A stretch of DNA of 64,000 nucleotides from F22 sp963678855 (GTDB lineage: Bacteria > Bacteroidota > Bacteroidia > Bacteroidales > Bacteroidaceae). The stretch's first letter is position 1. Each line of letters opens with the position of its first letter. A program made the translations under genes and the position numbers. Shown one piece after another: positions 42,969 to 52,020 of the stretch. The stretch covers positions 2,728,001-2,792,000 of the forward strand of contig OY787448.1 of assembly GCA_963678855.1 (NCBI GenBank). Direction: 5' to 3'. The notes under the pieces are model-generated. The model was not told where the DNA came from and did no database searches. It worked only from the letters and a program-made list of their open reading frames with translations.

Positions 42969-42993
42969 GAAAACAATTATAATAGTATCTTTG
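42962..42993 (+). promoter_or_regulatory. Internal promoter before the BtuF-like gene
   Basis: TTTG (42962-42965), 20 bp, TATCTTTG (42986-42993), a full consensus that overlaps the end of the BtuG-like gene. Its transcript would start near 43000 and meet a terminator hairpin within about 50 nt. Confidence 0.6.
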
Positions 42994-43013
42994 TAGGTGC
43001 TAGAAAACTAGAT

Positions 43014-43052
43014 AAAACTAGTGTTTCGAGTTGTCGGGACACTAGTTTTTAT
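43014..43052 (+). terminator. Terminator/attenuator hairpin between the BtuG-like and BtuF-like genes
   Basis: AAAACTAGTGT (43014-43024) pairs with ACACTAGTTTT (43039-43049), with a 14-nt loop, ending in TTTTTAT. Confidence 0.7.
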
Positions 43053-43069
43053 CGCATATTAAAAATATT

Positions 43070-44281
43070 ATGAATAGTACGAAGAAAACAGGTTTGTCTG
43101 GGAATAGAGGTTTGAATATCATTTTTGTGCTTTTAGCCATAGTATTAGCCATTTATGCTTATTTGTTTTTAGCCTTTGGTGATGAGCCTACTCAAGAAAA
43201 GGTCACTACTCAGATTGAAAACTCTGAGATCAGTCAGAAATACAGTCGCTTGCTGCAATATGCAAAGTGGGGCACATTGAACCAAGTGAGTGTAATCAAT
43301 CCTTGGGATACGACTAAAGTGCTTCAAAACTACCTGTTTGTTCCAAAGCAACTTCGACGCAAGAAGAAGGCTGTAGTGGCCGATTGGAAAGACCAAACTC
43401 ATGGTAAAGTGATCTATACTCCAGTAGAGCGTGCTGTAATCTATTCTTCAGTTCACTGTTCACTTGTGGTTGATTTAGGGTGTGCGCAAAGCATTGTCGG
43501 CATTACCGATTCTGAATATATTTACTCTCCCTCAGTGCGTCAAGGACTTGAGGAAGGACGTATTGCTGACTTGGGTTCTGGACTTCAACCTAATATCGAA
43601 AAACTAATCACCTTGAAACCAGAAGTTCTCCTTATCTCTCCTTTTGAGTATAGTGGTGGACATGGTAAAGTGGATAAATTAGATGTGCCAGTAGTGGAGT
43701 GTGCCGACTATATGGAAGTATCGCCTTTAGCACGTACTGAATGGATGAAATTTTATGGCTTGATGTTCGGGAAATATGACATAGCTCAAGCACTTTTTGA
43801 TACTAGTGAACGTGCATATCTTGATATTGCTACACGCGCAAAGACTGTATCTAAGCGTCCTACTGTATTGGCAGAAATGAAAAGTAGCAGTGCTTGGTAT
43901 CTACCAGGAGGATGTAGTTATATGGCAGGGTACTATAAAGATGCAGGAGCCGATTATATCTGGGCCGATGATCAGAGGAGTGGTTCTATTCCAGTGTCTT
44001 TCGAAACGGTCTTTAGTAAAGCAAAAGATGCCGATTTCTGGTTTTTTAAGTACAATAAAGAAAAAGATATGACCTTAGATAATCTGAAGGCTGAGTATGC
44101 ACCTTATGCAGGATTTAAACCGTATCAAACCAAGACGGTCTATGGATGCAATACACGCTATAAACGTTTTTATGAAGATGTTCCTTTTCATCCAGAGCGT
44201 CTGTTGGCCAATTTTGCACATATATTTCACCCAGAGTTGTTTGAAGCTTCCAAATACAATTACTTCAGTGCACTCCGTTAA
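43070..44281 (+). CDS. Periplasmic cobalamin-binding protein, BtuF-like
   Basis: ABC-transporter substrate-binding protein of 403 aa, class III (Peripla_BP_2/BtuF fold). It has an N-terminal membrane helix (about 13-35, LNIIFVLLAIVLAIYAYLFLA) with no lipobox, so it is probably tethered to the inner membrane instead of released. Binding-domain motifs are RAVIYSSVHCSLVVDLGC near residue 122, PSVRQGL and PNIEKLITLKPEVLLIS near 183. It precedes the permease and ATPase genes by 26 bp, and the B12 assignment comes from the locus. The start at 43070 follows the attenuator hairpin. Confidence 0.82.
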   Translation: MNSTKKTGLSGNRGLNIIFVLLAIVLAIYAYLFLAFGDEPTQEKVTTQIENSEISQKYSRLLQYAKWGTLNQVSVINPWDTTKVLQNYLFVPKQLRRKKKAVVADWKDQTHGKVIYTPVERAVIYSSVHCSLVVDLGCAQSIVGITDSEYIYSPSVRQGLEEGRIADLGSGLQPNIEKLITLKPEVLLISPFEYSGGHGKVDKLDVPVVECADYMEVSPLARTEWMKFYGLMFGKYDIAQALFDTSERAYLDIATRAKTVSKRPTVLAEMKSSSAWYLPGGCSYMAGYYKDAGADYIWADDQRSGSIPVSFETVFSKAKDADFWFFKYNKEKDMTLDNLKAEYAPYAGFKPYQTKTVYGCNTRYKRFYEDVPFHPERLLANFAHIFHPELFEASKYNYFSALR

Positions 44282-44307
44282 TGTAGCTATCTTTTTATCC
44301 TAGACTA

Positions 44308-45336
44308 ATGAAGCGATTATCCTTATCTATGCTTATTATGAGCATCTTGCTCGTAACTCTTTTGGTTGTCAATTTGATATGGGGAGCAGAAAGTATTCCC
44401 GCCGCTGAAGTGTGGCATGCGCTTACTACAGGGCAAAGTGGTAATGAGGCTTGGACATTTATCTTATTAGAATCTCGTTTACCTCAAGCTATTACTGCAT
44501 TATTTTGTGGAGCAGGCTTGTCGGTTGCTGGTTTAATGCTTCAAACTGTTTTTAGTAACCCACTAGCTGGCCCTTCTATTTTAGGTATCAACACGGGGGC
44601 TAGCCTAGGTGTGGCACTTATTATGCTACTGATGGGGGGGAATCTACAAGTCTCAGACTACACCTTTTCAGGTTACATGTCTGTTATTCTTGGTGCATTT
44701 TTAGGAGCTATGCTTGTCTTAGGTATTATTCTTCTCTTTTCAACTTTAGTTAAGAGCAATTTGATGCTTCTGATTATTGGTATTATGGTGGGATATATTG
44801 CATCCTCGGCTATTTCTTTACTGAACTTCTTTGCTACAGCTGAGGGAGTACATTCATATATGGCTTGGGGAATGGGTAATTTTAGCGGAGTGACTACCGA
44901 CCAATTAGGCTTGTATGTAGGTACCATTATGATTGGCTTAATCATAGCTGTCTTTTTGATGAAGCCTTTAAATGCTTTACTTCTAGGACAACGTTATGCA
45001 GAAAATCTAGGCGTGAATATTCGTCGTGTGCGTATTTGGCTTCTTATCGCAGTAGGTCTACTAGTAGCTATAACAACGGCCTTTTGTGGCCCAGTGTCTT
45101 TTATTGGCTTAGCAGTTCCACATGTTGCACGCATGCTTCTCGGAAGTAGTAATCATAATGGTTTGTTACCATTTACGATGATAACAGGTGCTGTGGTGGC
45201 TCTTTTTTGTAATATCTTGAGTGTGCTCCCAGGCAGTATAGGATTAATTCCGCTTAACGCGGTCACGCCCGTTGTAGGAGCGCCCGTCATCATATATGTC
45301 ATTATAAACCAACGACGTTTGCAGTATTTCAATTAA
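44308..45336 (+). CDS. btuC: FecCD/BtuC-type ABC transporter permease
   Basis: Inner-membrane permease of 342 aa with about ten spans in the FecCD family. Diagnostic stretches are LPQAITALFCGAGLSVAGLMLQTVFSNPLAGPSILGINTGAS (residues about 58-98, too long to be chance), GMGNFSG near 190, and the ATPase-contacting CGPVSFIGLAVPHVARMLLGS near 258. It pairs with the BtuF-like protein upstream and the ATPase downstream (27-bp gap). B12 as substrate is inferred from the riboswitch and BtuB/BtuG neighbours; siderophore permeases share this fold. Confidence 0.88.
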   Translation: MKRLSLSMLIMSILLVTLLVVNLIWGAESIPAAEVWHALTTGQSGNEAWTFILLESRLPQAITALFCGAGLSVAGLMLQTVFSNPLAGPSILGINTGASLGVALIMLLMGGNLQVSDYTFSGYMSVILGAFLGAMLVLGIILLFSTLVKSNLMLLIIGIMVGYIASSAISLLNFFATAEGVHSYMAWGMGNFSGVTTDQLGLYVGTIMIGLIIAVFLMKPLNALLLGQRYAENLGVNIRRVRIWLLIAVGLLVAITTAFCGPVSFIGLAVPHVARMLLGSSNHNGLLPFTMITGAVVALFCNILSVLPGSIGLIPLNAVTPVVGAPVIIYVIINQRRLQYFN

Positions 45337-45363
45337 TACAATGCGTATTTATACAATCGAGTT

Positions 45364-46413
45364 ATGACACAATTTACTCTATCCGCAGACAAGCTAGATA
45401 TTGGCTACAATGAAGGGAGCCGAGGAAAACATATAGTCCATCGCAACCTCAACCTATCTGTGCCTAAAGGTACTTTGGTTACATTATTGGGGCCTAATGG
45501 TGCAGGTAAGTCTACCTTATTGCGTACTTTAGCTGGTAGTCAACCACCACTTAATGGACGTGTGTATCTTTGCGGAGAAGACTTATACTCTTTCAATATA
45601 AAAGAAAGAAGTCAGTGTATCGCATTGGTACTTACAGATCGTACTTTAAGTGGCGGACTTACGCTTCGTGAGCTTGTTTCTTTAGGTCGACAACCTTACA
45701 CGGGGCTGTTTGGACGTCTTACTCGAGAAGATAAAGACATTGTTCAGCAAGCTCTGAAAGATGTAGGAATGCATCATCTTCAAGATAGATACGTGGCTGA
45801 ACTTAGTGATGGTGAACGTCAAAAAGGCCTTATAGCCAAAGCGCTTGTTCAAGAAGCCGACCTGATTATTTTAGATGAACCGACTGCATTTCTTGATGTC
45901 GTTAGTCGTATAGAGATAGTGCAATTATTACGTCGTCTTGCTAATAATAAGGGGTGTAGTGTACTTCTGTCTAGTCACGATGTGGAGCAGGCGCTAATGC
46001 AGAGTGATTACTTATGGCTGCTCACTGCTGATAAAGGTTTGCAGCATGGCTTTACTGAGGATATGGTACTTTCGGGTATGATGGAAGATCTGTTTCCTCA
46101 TAGCCCTATGGTTTTTGATTCAGTACGTGGTACCTATTTACCACCTATAGAACGTCAAAATGTGTGTCTGATTACAGGGAATGATGCTCTTCGCATCCAG
46201 TGGTGTGAAAACCTTTTGATACGTCATAGTGTTAGTACTGTGTATTCTTCTAATGATGTAAAGGCGCTTTATGAAGAGAAGTCATACTTGGGACATATAA
46301 CGGTCAATAAGGACTCGCCAATTATATATCAACCTGTTAATGGGGAGAGAGTAGAGTGTAGTACTTTTCAAACATTAGCTCATCAAATGATGATGAAGGG
46401 TCTAGGAGAGTAA
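45364..46413 (+). CDS. btuD: ABC transporter ATP-binding protein (BtuD-like)
   Basis: Cytoplasmic ATPase of 349 aa powering the permease. Walker A is LGPNGAGKSTLL near residue 43, the Q-loop/D-box region includes LGRQPYTGLFGR, the signature reads ELSDGERQK (SDGE instead of the usual SGGE), Walker B is ADLIILDEPTAFLDV near 172, and the switch His is in SSHDVEQ. After about residue 255 there is a 95-residue extension with another small alpha/beta region (NVCLITGNDALRIQWCENLL), longer than E. coli BtuD (249 aa). Last gene of the B12 locus. Confidence 0.85.
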   Translation: MTQFTLSADKLDIGYNEGSRGKHIVHRNLNLSVPKGTLVTLLGPNGAGKSTLLRTLAGSQPPLNGRVYLCGEDLYSFNIKERSQCIALVLTDRTLSGGLTLRELVSLGRQPYTGLFGRLTREDKDIVQQALKDVGMHHLQDRYVAELSDGERQKGLIAKALVQEADLIILDEPTAFLDVVSRIEIVQLLRRLANNKGCSVLLSSHDVEQALMQSDYLWLLTADKGLQHGFTEDMVLSGMMEDLFPHSPMVFDSVRGTYLPPIERQNVCLITGNDALRIQWCENLLIRHSVSTVYSSNDVKALYEEKSYLGHITVNKDSPIIYQPVNGERVECSTFQTLAHQMMMKGLGE

Positions 46414-46649
46414 TCTCAAAAAAATTATTAGAGAGGTTGTATCAACAGGTTTAGATCCAGCCTCATTTTATTTCAAAGCCAACCGTAGACCTAATAGGCT
46501 ATCTATCAGAGATTATAAGCTTCTTCAAAAAAAACTTATTCTGTGAAGTCGTGCATAGATGTACACTTAGAAGGAGGCCTTGCTAAATTCGCAGCGTAGC
46601 CTATGATATTTATTTTGCTTAGTATTCGCTAATCAGAAGAAATAAAAAA
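46414..46649. other. Gap after btuD without a recognisable gene
   Basis: The 236 bp between the end of btuD and the kbl terminator hold one short protein-like open stretch (LKKIIREVVSTGLDPASFYF and onward, ending TGA about 46543-46545) in a different frame, with no start or homology that I recognise. It may be a decayed gene end. No promoter or RNA is evident. Confidence 0.35.
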
Positions 46650-46685
46650 GCAGCTCAAATCGCAAGTACTTGCGATTTGAGCTGC
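46641..46685 (-). terminator. Terminator of kbl, perfect 36-nt palindrome
   Basis: 46650-46667 (GCAGCTCAAATCGCAAGT) is followed directly by its reverse complement (46668-46685). On the minus strand it runs into TTTTTT at 46649-46644. Confidence 0.85.
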
Positions 46686-46721
46686 ATATGGTTTGGTCTA
46701 TTGCTCTTCAATAATTACAGA

Positions 46722-47912
46722 TTATCCTTTAATGACACCTAGCTGCTTACCAACAGTAATAAAGGCTTCGATAGCCTTATCTAGATGTTCGCGTTCGTGA
46801 CCTGCGGAAATTTGCACGCGGATGCGGGCTTGTTCCTTTGGAACTACTGGATAGTAGAATCCTGTCACATAGATATTGTGCTTTTGCATTTCTGCAGCGA
46901 AGTCTTGAGACAGCTTAGCGTCATATAGCATTACTGCGCAAATAGCACTTTGTGTAGGCTTGATATCAAATCCAGCAGCCATCATGCGGCTACGGAAATA
47001 ACTTACATTATCTACAAGCTTATCATGAAGCTCGTCGCTCTCTTCTAACATCTTAAATGTCTCGATGGCTGCACCTACGATAGATGGAGCTAGTGAGTTA
47101 GAGAACAAATATGGACGGCTGCGTTGACGAAGCAGTTCGATAATCTCTTTTTTACCAGTTGTAAATCCACCTAGTGCACCACCAAAGGCTTTCCCTAGCG
47201 TACCGGTGTATAAATCTACTCGTTCATATGTGTTGAATAGTTCGCTTACACCATGACCTGTTGCACCAACGACACCAGCAGAGTGGCTTTCATCTACCAT
47301 GACTAAAGCATCATATTTTTCAGCTAGGTCACAAATCTTATCCATAGGAGCTACATTGCCATCCATCGAAAAGACACCATCAGTCACGATGATACGGAAA
47401 CGTTGCGCTTGTGCTTTTTGAAGACAAGCTTCTAGTTCTTCCATGTCCGCATTGGCGTAGCGATAACGTTGTGCTTTACACAAACGTACACCATCAATGA
47501 TTGATGCGTGGTTCAAAGAATCGCTAATAATAGCATCTTCAGCCGTGAATAATGGCTCAAATATACCACCATTTGCATCGAAACATGCAGCGTATAAGAT
47601 AGTATCTTCTGTTTTGAAATAACGTGCTACAGAAGCTTCCAGTTGTTTGTGGATATCTTGCGTTCCACAGATGAAACGTACTGAAGATACGCCGTATCCA
47701 CGGCTATCCATTGTTTCTTTTGCAGCTTGAATAAGACGTGGGTGATTAGACAATCCTAGGTAGTTATTTGCACAGAAGTTCAAGACCTCTTTGCCATTTA
47801 CTTGAATAACTGCTTGTTGTGGGCTTTCAATAAGACGCTCTTGCTTATATAACCCAGCCTCACGGATGTTTTGTAGTTCTTTCTCAAGGTGAGTTTTCAT
47901 TTTTCCATACAT
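46722..47912 (-). CDS. kbl: Glycine C-acetyltransferase (2-amino-3-ketobutyrate CoA ligase)
   Basis: PLP enzyme of 396 aa that cleaves 2-amino-3-oxobutyrate with CoA to glycine and acetyl-CoA. Family features are NNYLGLSNHPRL near residue 50, GVSSVRFICGTQDIHKQLE near 80, the PLP-contacting DESHSAGVVG near 208, and the Schiff-base lysine in DLYTGTLGKAFGGALGGF near 240. The start at 47912 (MYGKMKTHLEKEL) gives the family length (E. coli 398 aa); the frame from 47954 adds 14 poorly conserved residues. It is divergent from threonine dehydrogenase, its metabolic partner. Confidence 0.94.
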   Translation of the reverse strand: MYGKMKTHLEKELQNIREAGLYKQERLIESPQQAVIQVNGKEVLNFCANNYLGLSNHPRLIQAAKETMDSRGYGVSSVRFICGTQDIHKQLEASVARYFKTEDTILYAACFDANGGIFEPLFTAEDAIISDSLNHASIIDGVRLCKAQRYRYANADMEELEACLQKAQAQRFRIIVTDGVFSMDGNVAPMDKICDLAEKYDALVMVDESHSAGVVGATGHGVSELFNTYERVDLYTGTLGKAFGGALGGFTTGKKEIIELLRQRSRPYLFSNSLAPSIVGAAIETFKMLEESDELHDKLVDNVSYFRSRMMAAGFDIKPTQSAICAVMLYDAKLSQDFAAEMQKHNIYVTGFYYPVVPKEQARIRVQISAGHEREHLDKAIEAFITVGKQLGVIKG

Positions 47913-48113
47913 AGCAATGATAGGTTTTATGGTTAAATAATGAGTTTCCAGCAAAGATGGGGCTTTTATTCGAGATACGGAGCTGATTTTTCTATTTTCT
48001 TGCGTGGAATCTCAAAAAAGCATTTATCTTTGTTCTAAACTTAAATATAGCGTGCCTAGATAGGTGTAAAACCTAACAAACCTATCCCTTAACAAAAGAA
48101 CAGAGTAGTAAAT

Positions 48114-49067
48114 ATGAAACGTATTTTTGTCATAGGAGCCACCGGCCAAATTGGTTCGGAGCTCACCATGGAACTTAGAAGTCGCTACGGAGGCGACAAT
48201 GTGATAGCTGGATACATACACGGTGCTGAACCCAAAGGTGCTTTACGAGAAAGCGGTCCTATGGCTCTTGCTGATGTGACAGATGCTGATGCGCTTGCTA
48301 AAGTGGTTAAAGACTACCAAGTGGATACCATATATAATTTGGCTGCTCTTTTGTCTGTTGTAGCCGAAAGCAAACCACAATTAGCGTGGCATATCGGTAT
48401 AGATGGATTGTGGAATGTACTGGAAGTGGCGCGTGTGAACAACTGTGCTGTGTTTACTCCAAGTTCTATCGGCTCTTTCGGACCAGAAACTCCAGCCGAG
48501 ATGACGCCACAAGATACGGTACAACGTCCACGTACTATTTATGGTGTTTCAAAAGTAACGGGTGAATTACTAAGCGATTATTACTTCCATAAGTATGGGG
48601 TTGATACGCGTTCAGTACGTTTCCCAGGTATCATTAGCTATGTAACACCTCCTGGAGGTGGCACCACAGACTATGCAGTGGATATTTATTACTCTGCAGT
48701 ACGTAATGAAGAATTTATTTGTCCTATCGCAGCAGGTACGCGTATGGATATGATGTATATGCCAGATGCCCTTCACGCAGCTATTAGCTTGATGGAAGCT
48801 GATCCTGCTCGTTTGGTGCATCGTAATAGCTTTAATATTGCTTCAATGAGTTTTGATCCTGAAGAGATCTACGATGCTATTCGTTTTGAGAAGCCAGAAT
48901 TCAGAATGAGTTATCAAGTAGAAAGTCTTAAGCAATCTATCGCTGATAGTTGGCCCGACTCTCTTGATGATAGTTGTGCTCGTCAAGAGTGGGATTGGCT
49001 ACCCGAATATGATCTTAAGAAGATGACTAGCGATATGCTTGTTAAGCTTGAGGCTAAAGGCGTCTAA
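48114..49067 (+). CDS. NAD-dependent L-threonine dehydrogenase (epimerase/SDR-type)
   Basis: Extended short-chain dehydrogenase of 317 aa predicted to oxidise threonine to 2-amino-3-oxobutyrate. The NAD-binding loop is VIGATGQIGSELTMEL at the N-terminus, with the catalytic YGVSKVTGE (Tyr-x-x-x-Lys) near residue 143, SSIGSFGPETP near 120 and the substrate-side VRFPGIISY. Divergence from kbl supports the threonine role over UDP-sugar epimerase. A probable promoter is TTG (48000-48002), 22 bp, TATCTTTG (48025-48032), and the leader contains a small hairpin GATAGGT/ACCTATC (48059-48086). Confidence 0.85.
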   Translation: MKRIFVIGATGQIGSELTMELRSRYGGDNVIAGYIHGAEPKGALRESGPMALADVTDADALAKVVKDYQVDTIYNLAALLSVVAESKPQLAWHIGIDGLWNVLEVARVNNCAVFTPSSIGSFGPETPAEMTPQDTVQRPRTIYGVSKVTGELLSDYYFHKYGVDTRSVRFPGIISYVTPPGGGTTDYAVDIYYSAVRNEEFICPIAAGTRMDMMYMPDALHAAISLMEADPARLVHRNSFNIASMSFDPEEIYDAIRFEKPEFRMSYQVESLKQSIADSWPDSLDDSCARQEWDWLPEYDLKKMTSDMLVKLEAKGV

Positions 49068-49115
49068 AAGAGTATTTGGGATACTGTGTACTGTATCCTG
49101 TGAAGATATTTCCAT

Positions 49116-49157
49116 CAGAGTATCGTAATTCTAAATTTCTAGAATTACGGTACTCTG
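49116..49157 (+). terminator. Hairpin between threonine dehydrogenase and the DUF4348-like gene
   Basis: The 18-nt arms 49116-49133 (CAGAGTATCGTAATTCTA) and 49140-49157 pair with one mismatch around a 6-nt loop. There is no U-tract, so termination efficiency is uncertain. Confidence 0.5.
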
Positions 49158-49190
49158 TACTGCAATACACAACTAGTAAACTAATAATCA

Positions 49191-50114
49191 ATGACAAATC
49201 GTAGTGGCTTGCAAACGCTGATTTGCGGCTTTTTTATTCTGACCTTGATGTTCTCAGCGTGTCAATCACGCCGAGCCAAACTGCAAGACTCTAAAGGTCA
49301 ATTGTCTGTTCGGAAGTGGGACGAGGGGATGCAAGATATTGTAAAACTAATTGATTCTGTGAGTACAAAGCAGGATTCTCTTGTTATACGTGAACCAGAA
49401 TTACATCCTGAACAAGCAGATAACTACTTTGAAGATTTTATTTATCAGTTTGGTGTTGATAAAGAGTTTCAACGTCGCCGTATCGCTTTTCCACTGCCAG
49501 TTTATAGAGGAGATAGTATCTCGTATTATCAGAAAAATGACTGGTCGCATGATAGTCTTGTTTCTCACTTGCCTTACTATTCTATAATTTTTGATGATAG
49601 GGCAGAATATAGTATGATGCAAGACTCTACGACTCACTTTATTCACTTGGACTACTATGATGCGAAGCATGAGTATTGCCGTAGTTACTATTTTAAGAAG
49701 ATTCGTGGATTGTGGCTTTTGGAAGCGATGCATTATCCTAAGCATGATGAAGGGAAATCTGACGACACGCGTTTAGGTAGCTTCCTTGATTTCTGGATGA
49801 AGTTTGCTTCCGACACAATTTTTCAACAGAAGCACATACAGCGTACTGTAGAAGTTGAGACTGCGAATCCAGAGAATGAATTTGAAACTATAAAAGGAAC
49901 TTTTGATCATCAGCAATGGCCTTTATTTAGACCACCTTTAGATGGACAAGTTTTAACCAATATAGATGTTGGCCAACAATTAGTCTCTACTAGTATCACG
50001 CGTACTGTTGTGCTAGATGGATCTAGTAATGGGCTATTTATAGTGTTGCGCTTTCGCTTTGATCAAAAGCGAAATACGTGGTTATTATCTGGGTTAGAAG
50101 AACCTGCAACCTAA
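49191..50114 (+). CDS. Hypothetical lipoprotein, DUF4348-like
   Basis: Predicted lipoprotein of 307 aa: hydrophobic signal (LQTLICGFFILTLMFSAC) with lipobox FSAC, Cys near residue 24. The mature part has a conserved-looking core FEDFIYQFGVDKEFQRRRIAFPLPV near residue 82 and, later, LGSFLDFWMKFASDTIFQQKHI near 200, which resembles the Bacteroidales DUF4348 family. Function unknown. It is 14 bp upstream of murB and probably in one operon with it and the MBL hydrolase, hinting at an envelope role. Confidence 0.65.
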   Translation: MTNRSGLQTLICGFFILTLMFSACQSRRAKLQDSKGQLSVRKWDEGMQDIVKLIDSVSTKQDSLVIREPELHPEQADNYFEDFIYQFGVDKEFQRRRIAFPLPVYRGDSISYYQKNDWSHDSLVSHLPYYSIIFDDRAEYSMMQDSTTHFIHLDYYDAKHEYCRSYYFKKIRGLWLLEAMHYPKHDEGKSDDTRLGSFLDFWMKFASDTIFQQKHIQRTVEVETANPENEFETIKGTFDHQQWPLFRPPLDGQVLTNIDVGQQLVSTSITRTVVLDGSSNGLFIVLRFRFDQKRNTWLLSGLEEPAT

Positions 50115-50128
50115 TGAAATAAACTTTT

Positions 50129-51157
50129 ATGATACATACTTACGAATCGATTTCTTTGAGACCTTATCACACATTTCATATTGATATTCAAACTGATATG
50201 CTCTTGGAGTATGACCATGTGGAAGATCTTAAGGAAATTTTACGCAATAAAGAACAATACCCTGCGCCATTTCTTCATGTGGGGTCGGGAAGTAACCTTT
50301 TGTTTACTAAAGATTTTCATGGTACTATTCTTCACAGTAAGATGCTTGATATTCGTGTTGTCTCAGAAACTGATTCAACCATAGATTTGTTAGTTGATAG
50401 TGGGCTTGATTGGGATGCTTTTGTGGCACATTGTGTTTCCAAAGGTTGGTATGGAATTGAAAACTTGTCGTATATTCCAGGCGAAGTTGGTGCGTCTGCT
50501 GTGCAGAACATTGGCGCATATGGAGCAGAGGTTTGTCAACTCATCCATGAGGTACATACAATTGAAGTGGCCACTGGAAGCGAACGTGTGTTTAGTCTTG
50601 AAGAGTGCGAGTATGGATATCGTCAAAGTATCTTTAAGCAGGAACATATGAGAGGTCGCTATATTGTGACACGAATTCTTTTCCGTTTGTCTAAAAAGCG
50701 TGTTGTAAATCTAGAATATGGATCGATTCAAGTGCAACTTGCAGCTTTAGGAGTAGATGCAGAGACAGCTAGTCTGCAACAAATTCGAGATGTGATTATT
50801 GAGATACGTAAGGATAAACTTCCTGAACCAGATGTTTTAGGAAATGCTGGGAGTTTCTTTATGAATCCAGTAGTCGCTGAAGCTGAGTTTCAAAGAATTC
50901 TCAAAGATTATCCAGATATGCCTTATTATAGAGTCTCTGATAATGAAGTTAAGATACCAGCTGGGTGGATGATTGATCAGTGTGGCTGGAAAGGTCGCAG
51001 TTTAGGCAATGCTGGGGTACATAAACATCAGGCGTTAGTTCTGGTAAATCTGGGAGATGCAACTGCGGATGAAATAATACATCTTGCAGAAGCTGTGCGT
51101 AGGGATGTGTTTGAACGTTTTGGTATCTCTATACATCCAGAGGTGCTATATATATAA
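50129..51157 (+). CDS. murB: UDP-N-acetylmuramate dehydrogenase
   Basis: FAD enzyme that reduces UDP-GlcNAc-enolpyruvate to UDP-MurNAc in peptidoglycan synthesis; 342 aa, type I class. The FAD-binding LHVGSGSNLLFTKDFHG lies near residue 49, SGIENLSYIPG-like WYGIENLSYIPGEVGASAVQNIGAYG near 108, and the catalytic serine in NAGSFFMNPVV near 248. The C-terminal domain ends with LAEAVRRDVFERFGISIHPEV. It lies between the DUF4348-like gene and the MBL-fold gene, with gaps of 14 and 12 bp. Confidence 0.95.
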   Translation: MIHTYESISLRPYHTFHIDIQTDMLLEYDHVEDLKEILRNKEQYPAPFLHVGSGSNLLFTKDFHGTILHSKMLDIRVVSETDSTIDLLVDSGLDWDAFVAHCVSKGWYGIENLSYIPGEVGASAVQNIGAYGAEVCQLIHEVHTIEVATGSERVFSLEECEYGYRQSIFKQEHMRGRYIVTRILFRLSKKRVVNLEYGSIQVQLAALGVDAETASLQQIRDVIIEIRKDKLPEPDVLGNAGSFFMNPVVAEAEFQRILKDYPDMPYYRVSDNEVKIPAGWMIDQCGWKGRSLGNAGVHKHQALVLVNLGDATADEIIHLAEAVRRDVFERFGISIHPEVLYI

Positions 51158-51169
51158 AGGTATGATGAT

Positions 51170-51961
51170 ATGAGTATTAAGTTTACTGTTTTAGGCTCTG
51201 GTACCAGCACAGGTGTCCCACAGATAGGGTGTACTTGTCCAGTTTGTACCTCTGTAGACCCGCGTGACCGACGTATGCGTTGCAGTAGTTTCATTGAAAC
51301 TGATGATACGCGTATTTTGTTGGATTGCGGTCCTGACTTTTATCATCAAGCTATGCGTTATATGCCTTATGAACCCATAGATGGTGTGCTCATTTCTCAT
51401 GAGCACTTTGATCACGTAGGTGGAATAGATGATTTACGTGCTTTTTGTCACTTTGGCGATGTCGATATCTACGCCAATGAACATAGTTCAAAGTCACTTC
51501 GTAAACGTATGCCATACTGTTTTGTTGAAGAGCGCTATCCAGGCATACCTTTGATAAATCTATATAATATACCTCCATATCATCCGTTCACAATCGGAGA
51601 TGTAGAGGTGTTGCCTATAGAAGTTATTCATGGAAAGCTTCCTATCTTAGGATATGTGATGACGATTGGTGACGTCCGTATTGGCTACATTACAGATATG
51701 AAAACAATGGATGAACGAAATTTCTCTATGTTAGAGCATCTTGATTTACTCGTGATGAATGCTTTGCGTATTGAGAAGCACTGGACACACCAGACCCTTG
51801 ATGAGGCTCTAGCTGTGGCAAAAGAAGTCAATGCAAAACAAACAGTGTTTACACATATGAGTCATGATATGGGATGTCATGCTGAAATTGATGCTCAATT
51901 GCCTGAGAACATATGTTTGGGTTATGATGGCATGCAATTTGTATTTGAAACGAACAAATAG
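51170..51961 (+). CDS. MBL-fold metal-dependent hydrolase (PhnP-like)
   Basis: Metallo-beta-lactamase-fold hydrolase of 263 aa. The N-terminus has the PhnP-type signature LGSGTSTGVPQIGCTCPVC, including three cysteines that can hold a structural metal, then LDCGPDF and the dinuclear motif SHEHFDHVGG near residue 76; later ligands are IEVIHGK and DMKT, and a final His is in FTHMSHDMG. Family members cleave cyclic phosphodiesters, but the substrate here is unknown. Third gene of the murB run. Confidence 0.85.
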   Translation: MSIKFTVLGSGTSTGVPQIGCTCPVCTSVDPRDRRMRCSSFIETDDTRILLDCGPDFYHQAMRYMPYEPIDGVLISHEHFDHVGGIDDLRAFCHFGDVDIYANEHSSKSLRKRMPYCFVEERYPGIPLINLYNIPPYHPFTIGDVEVLPIEVIHGKLPILGYVMTIGDVRIGYITDMKTMDERNFSMLEHLDLLVMNALRIEKHWTHQTLDEALAVAKEVNAKQTVFTHMSHDMGCHAEIDAQLPENICLGYDGMQFVFETNK

Positions 51962-51969
51962 GTTGGGTG

Positions 51970-52001
51970 TTTGGCTATTCCAAAATAAAAAGCTATATTT
52001 G
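51970..52001 (+). promoter_or_regulatory. Promoter of ssrA
   Basis: TTTG (51970-51973), 20 bp, TATATTTG (51994-52001). It lies 19 bp before the tmRNA 5' end. Confidence 0.7.
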
Positions 52002-52020
52002 CAGCCCAATACATATCACT

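Noticed and set aside
46424..46545. Short open stretch after btuD as a gene or a frameshifted btuD end
   Set aside because: About 40 codons with no start codon or recognisable motif. btuD already has an extended C-terminus, so a frameshift is not needed.
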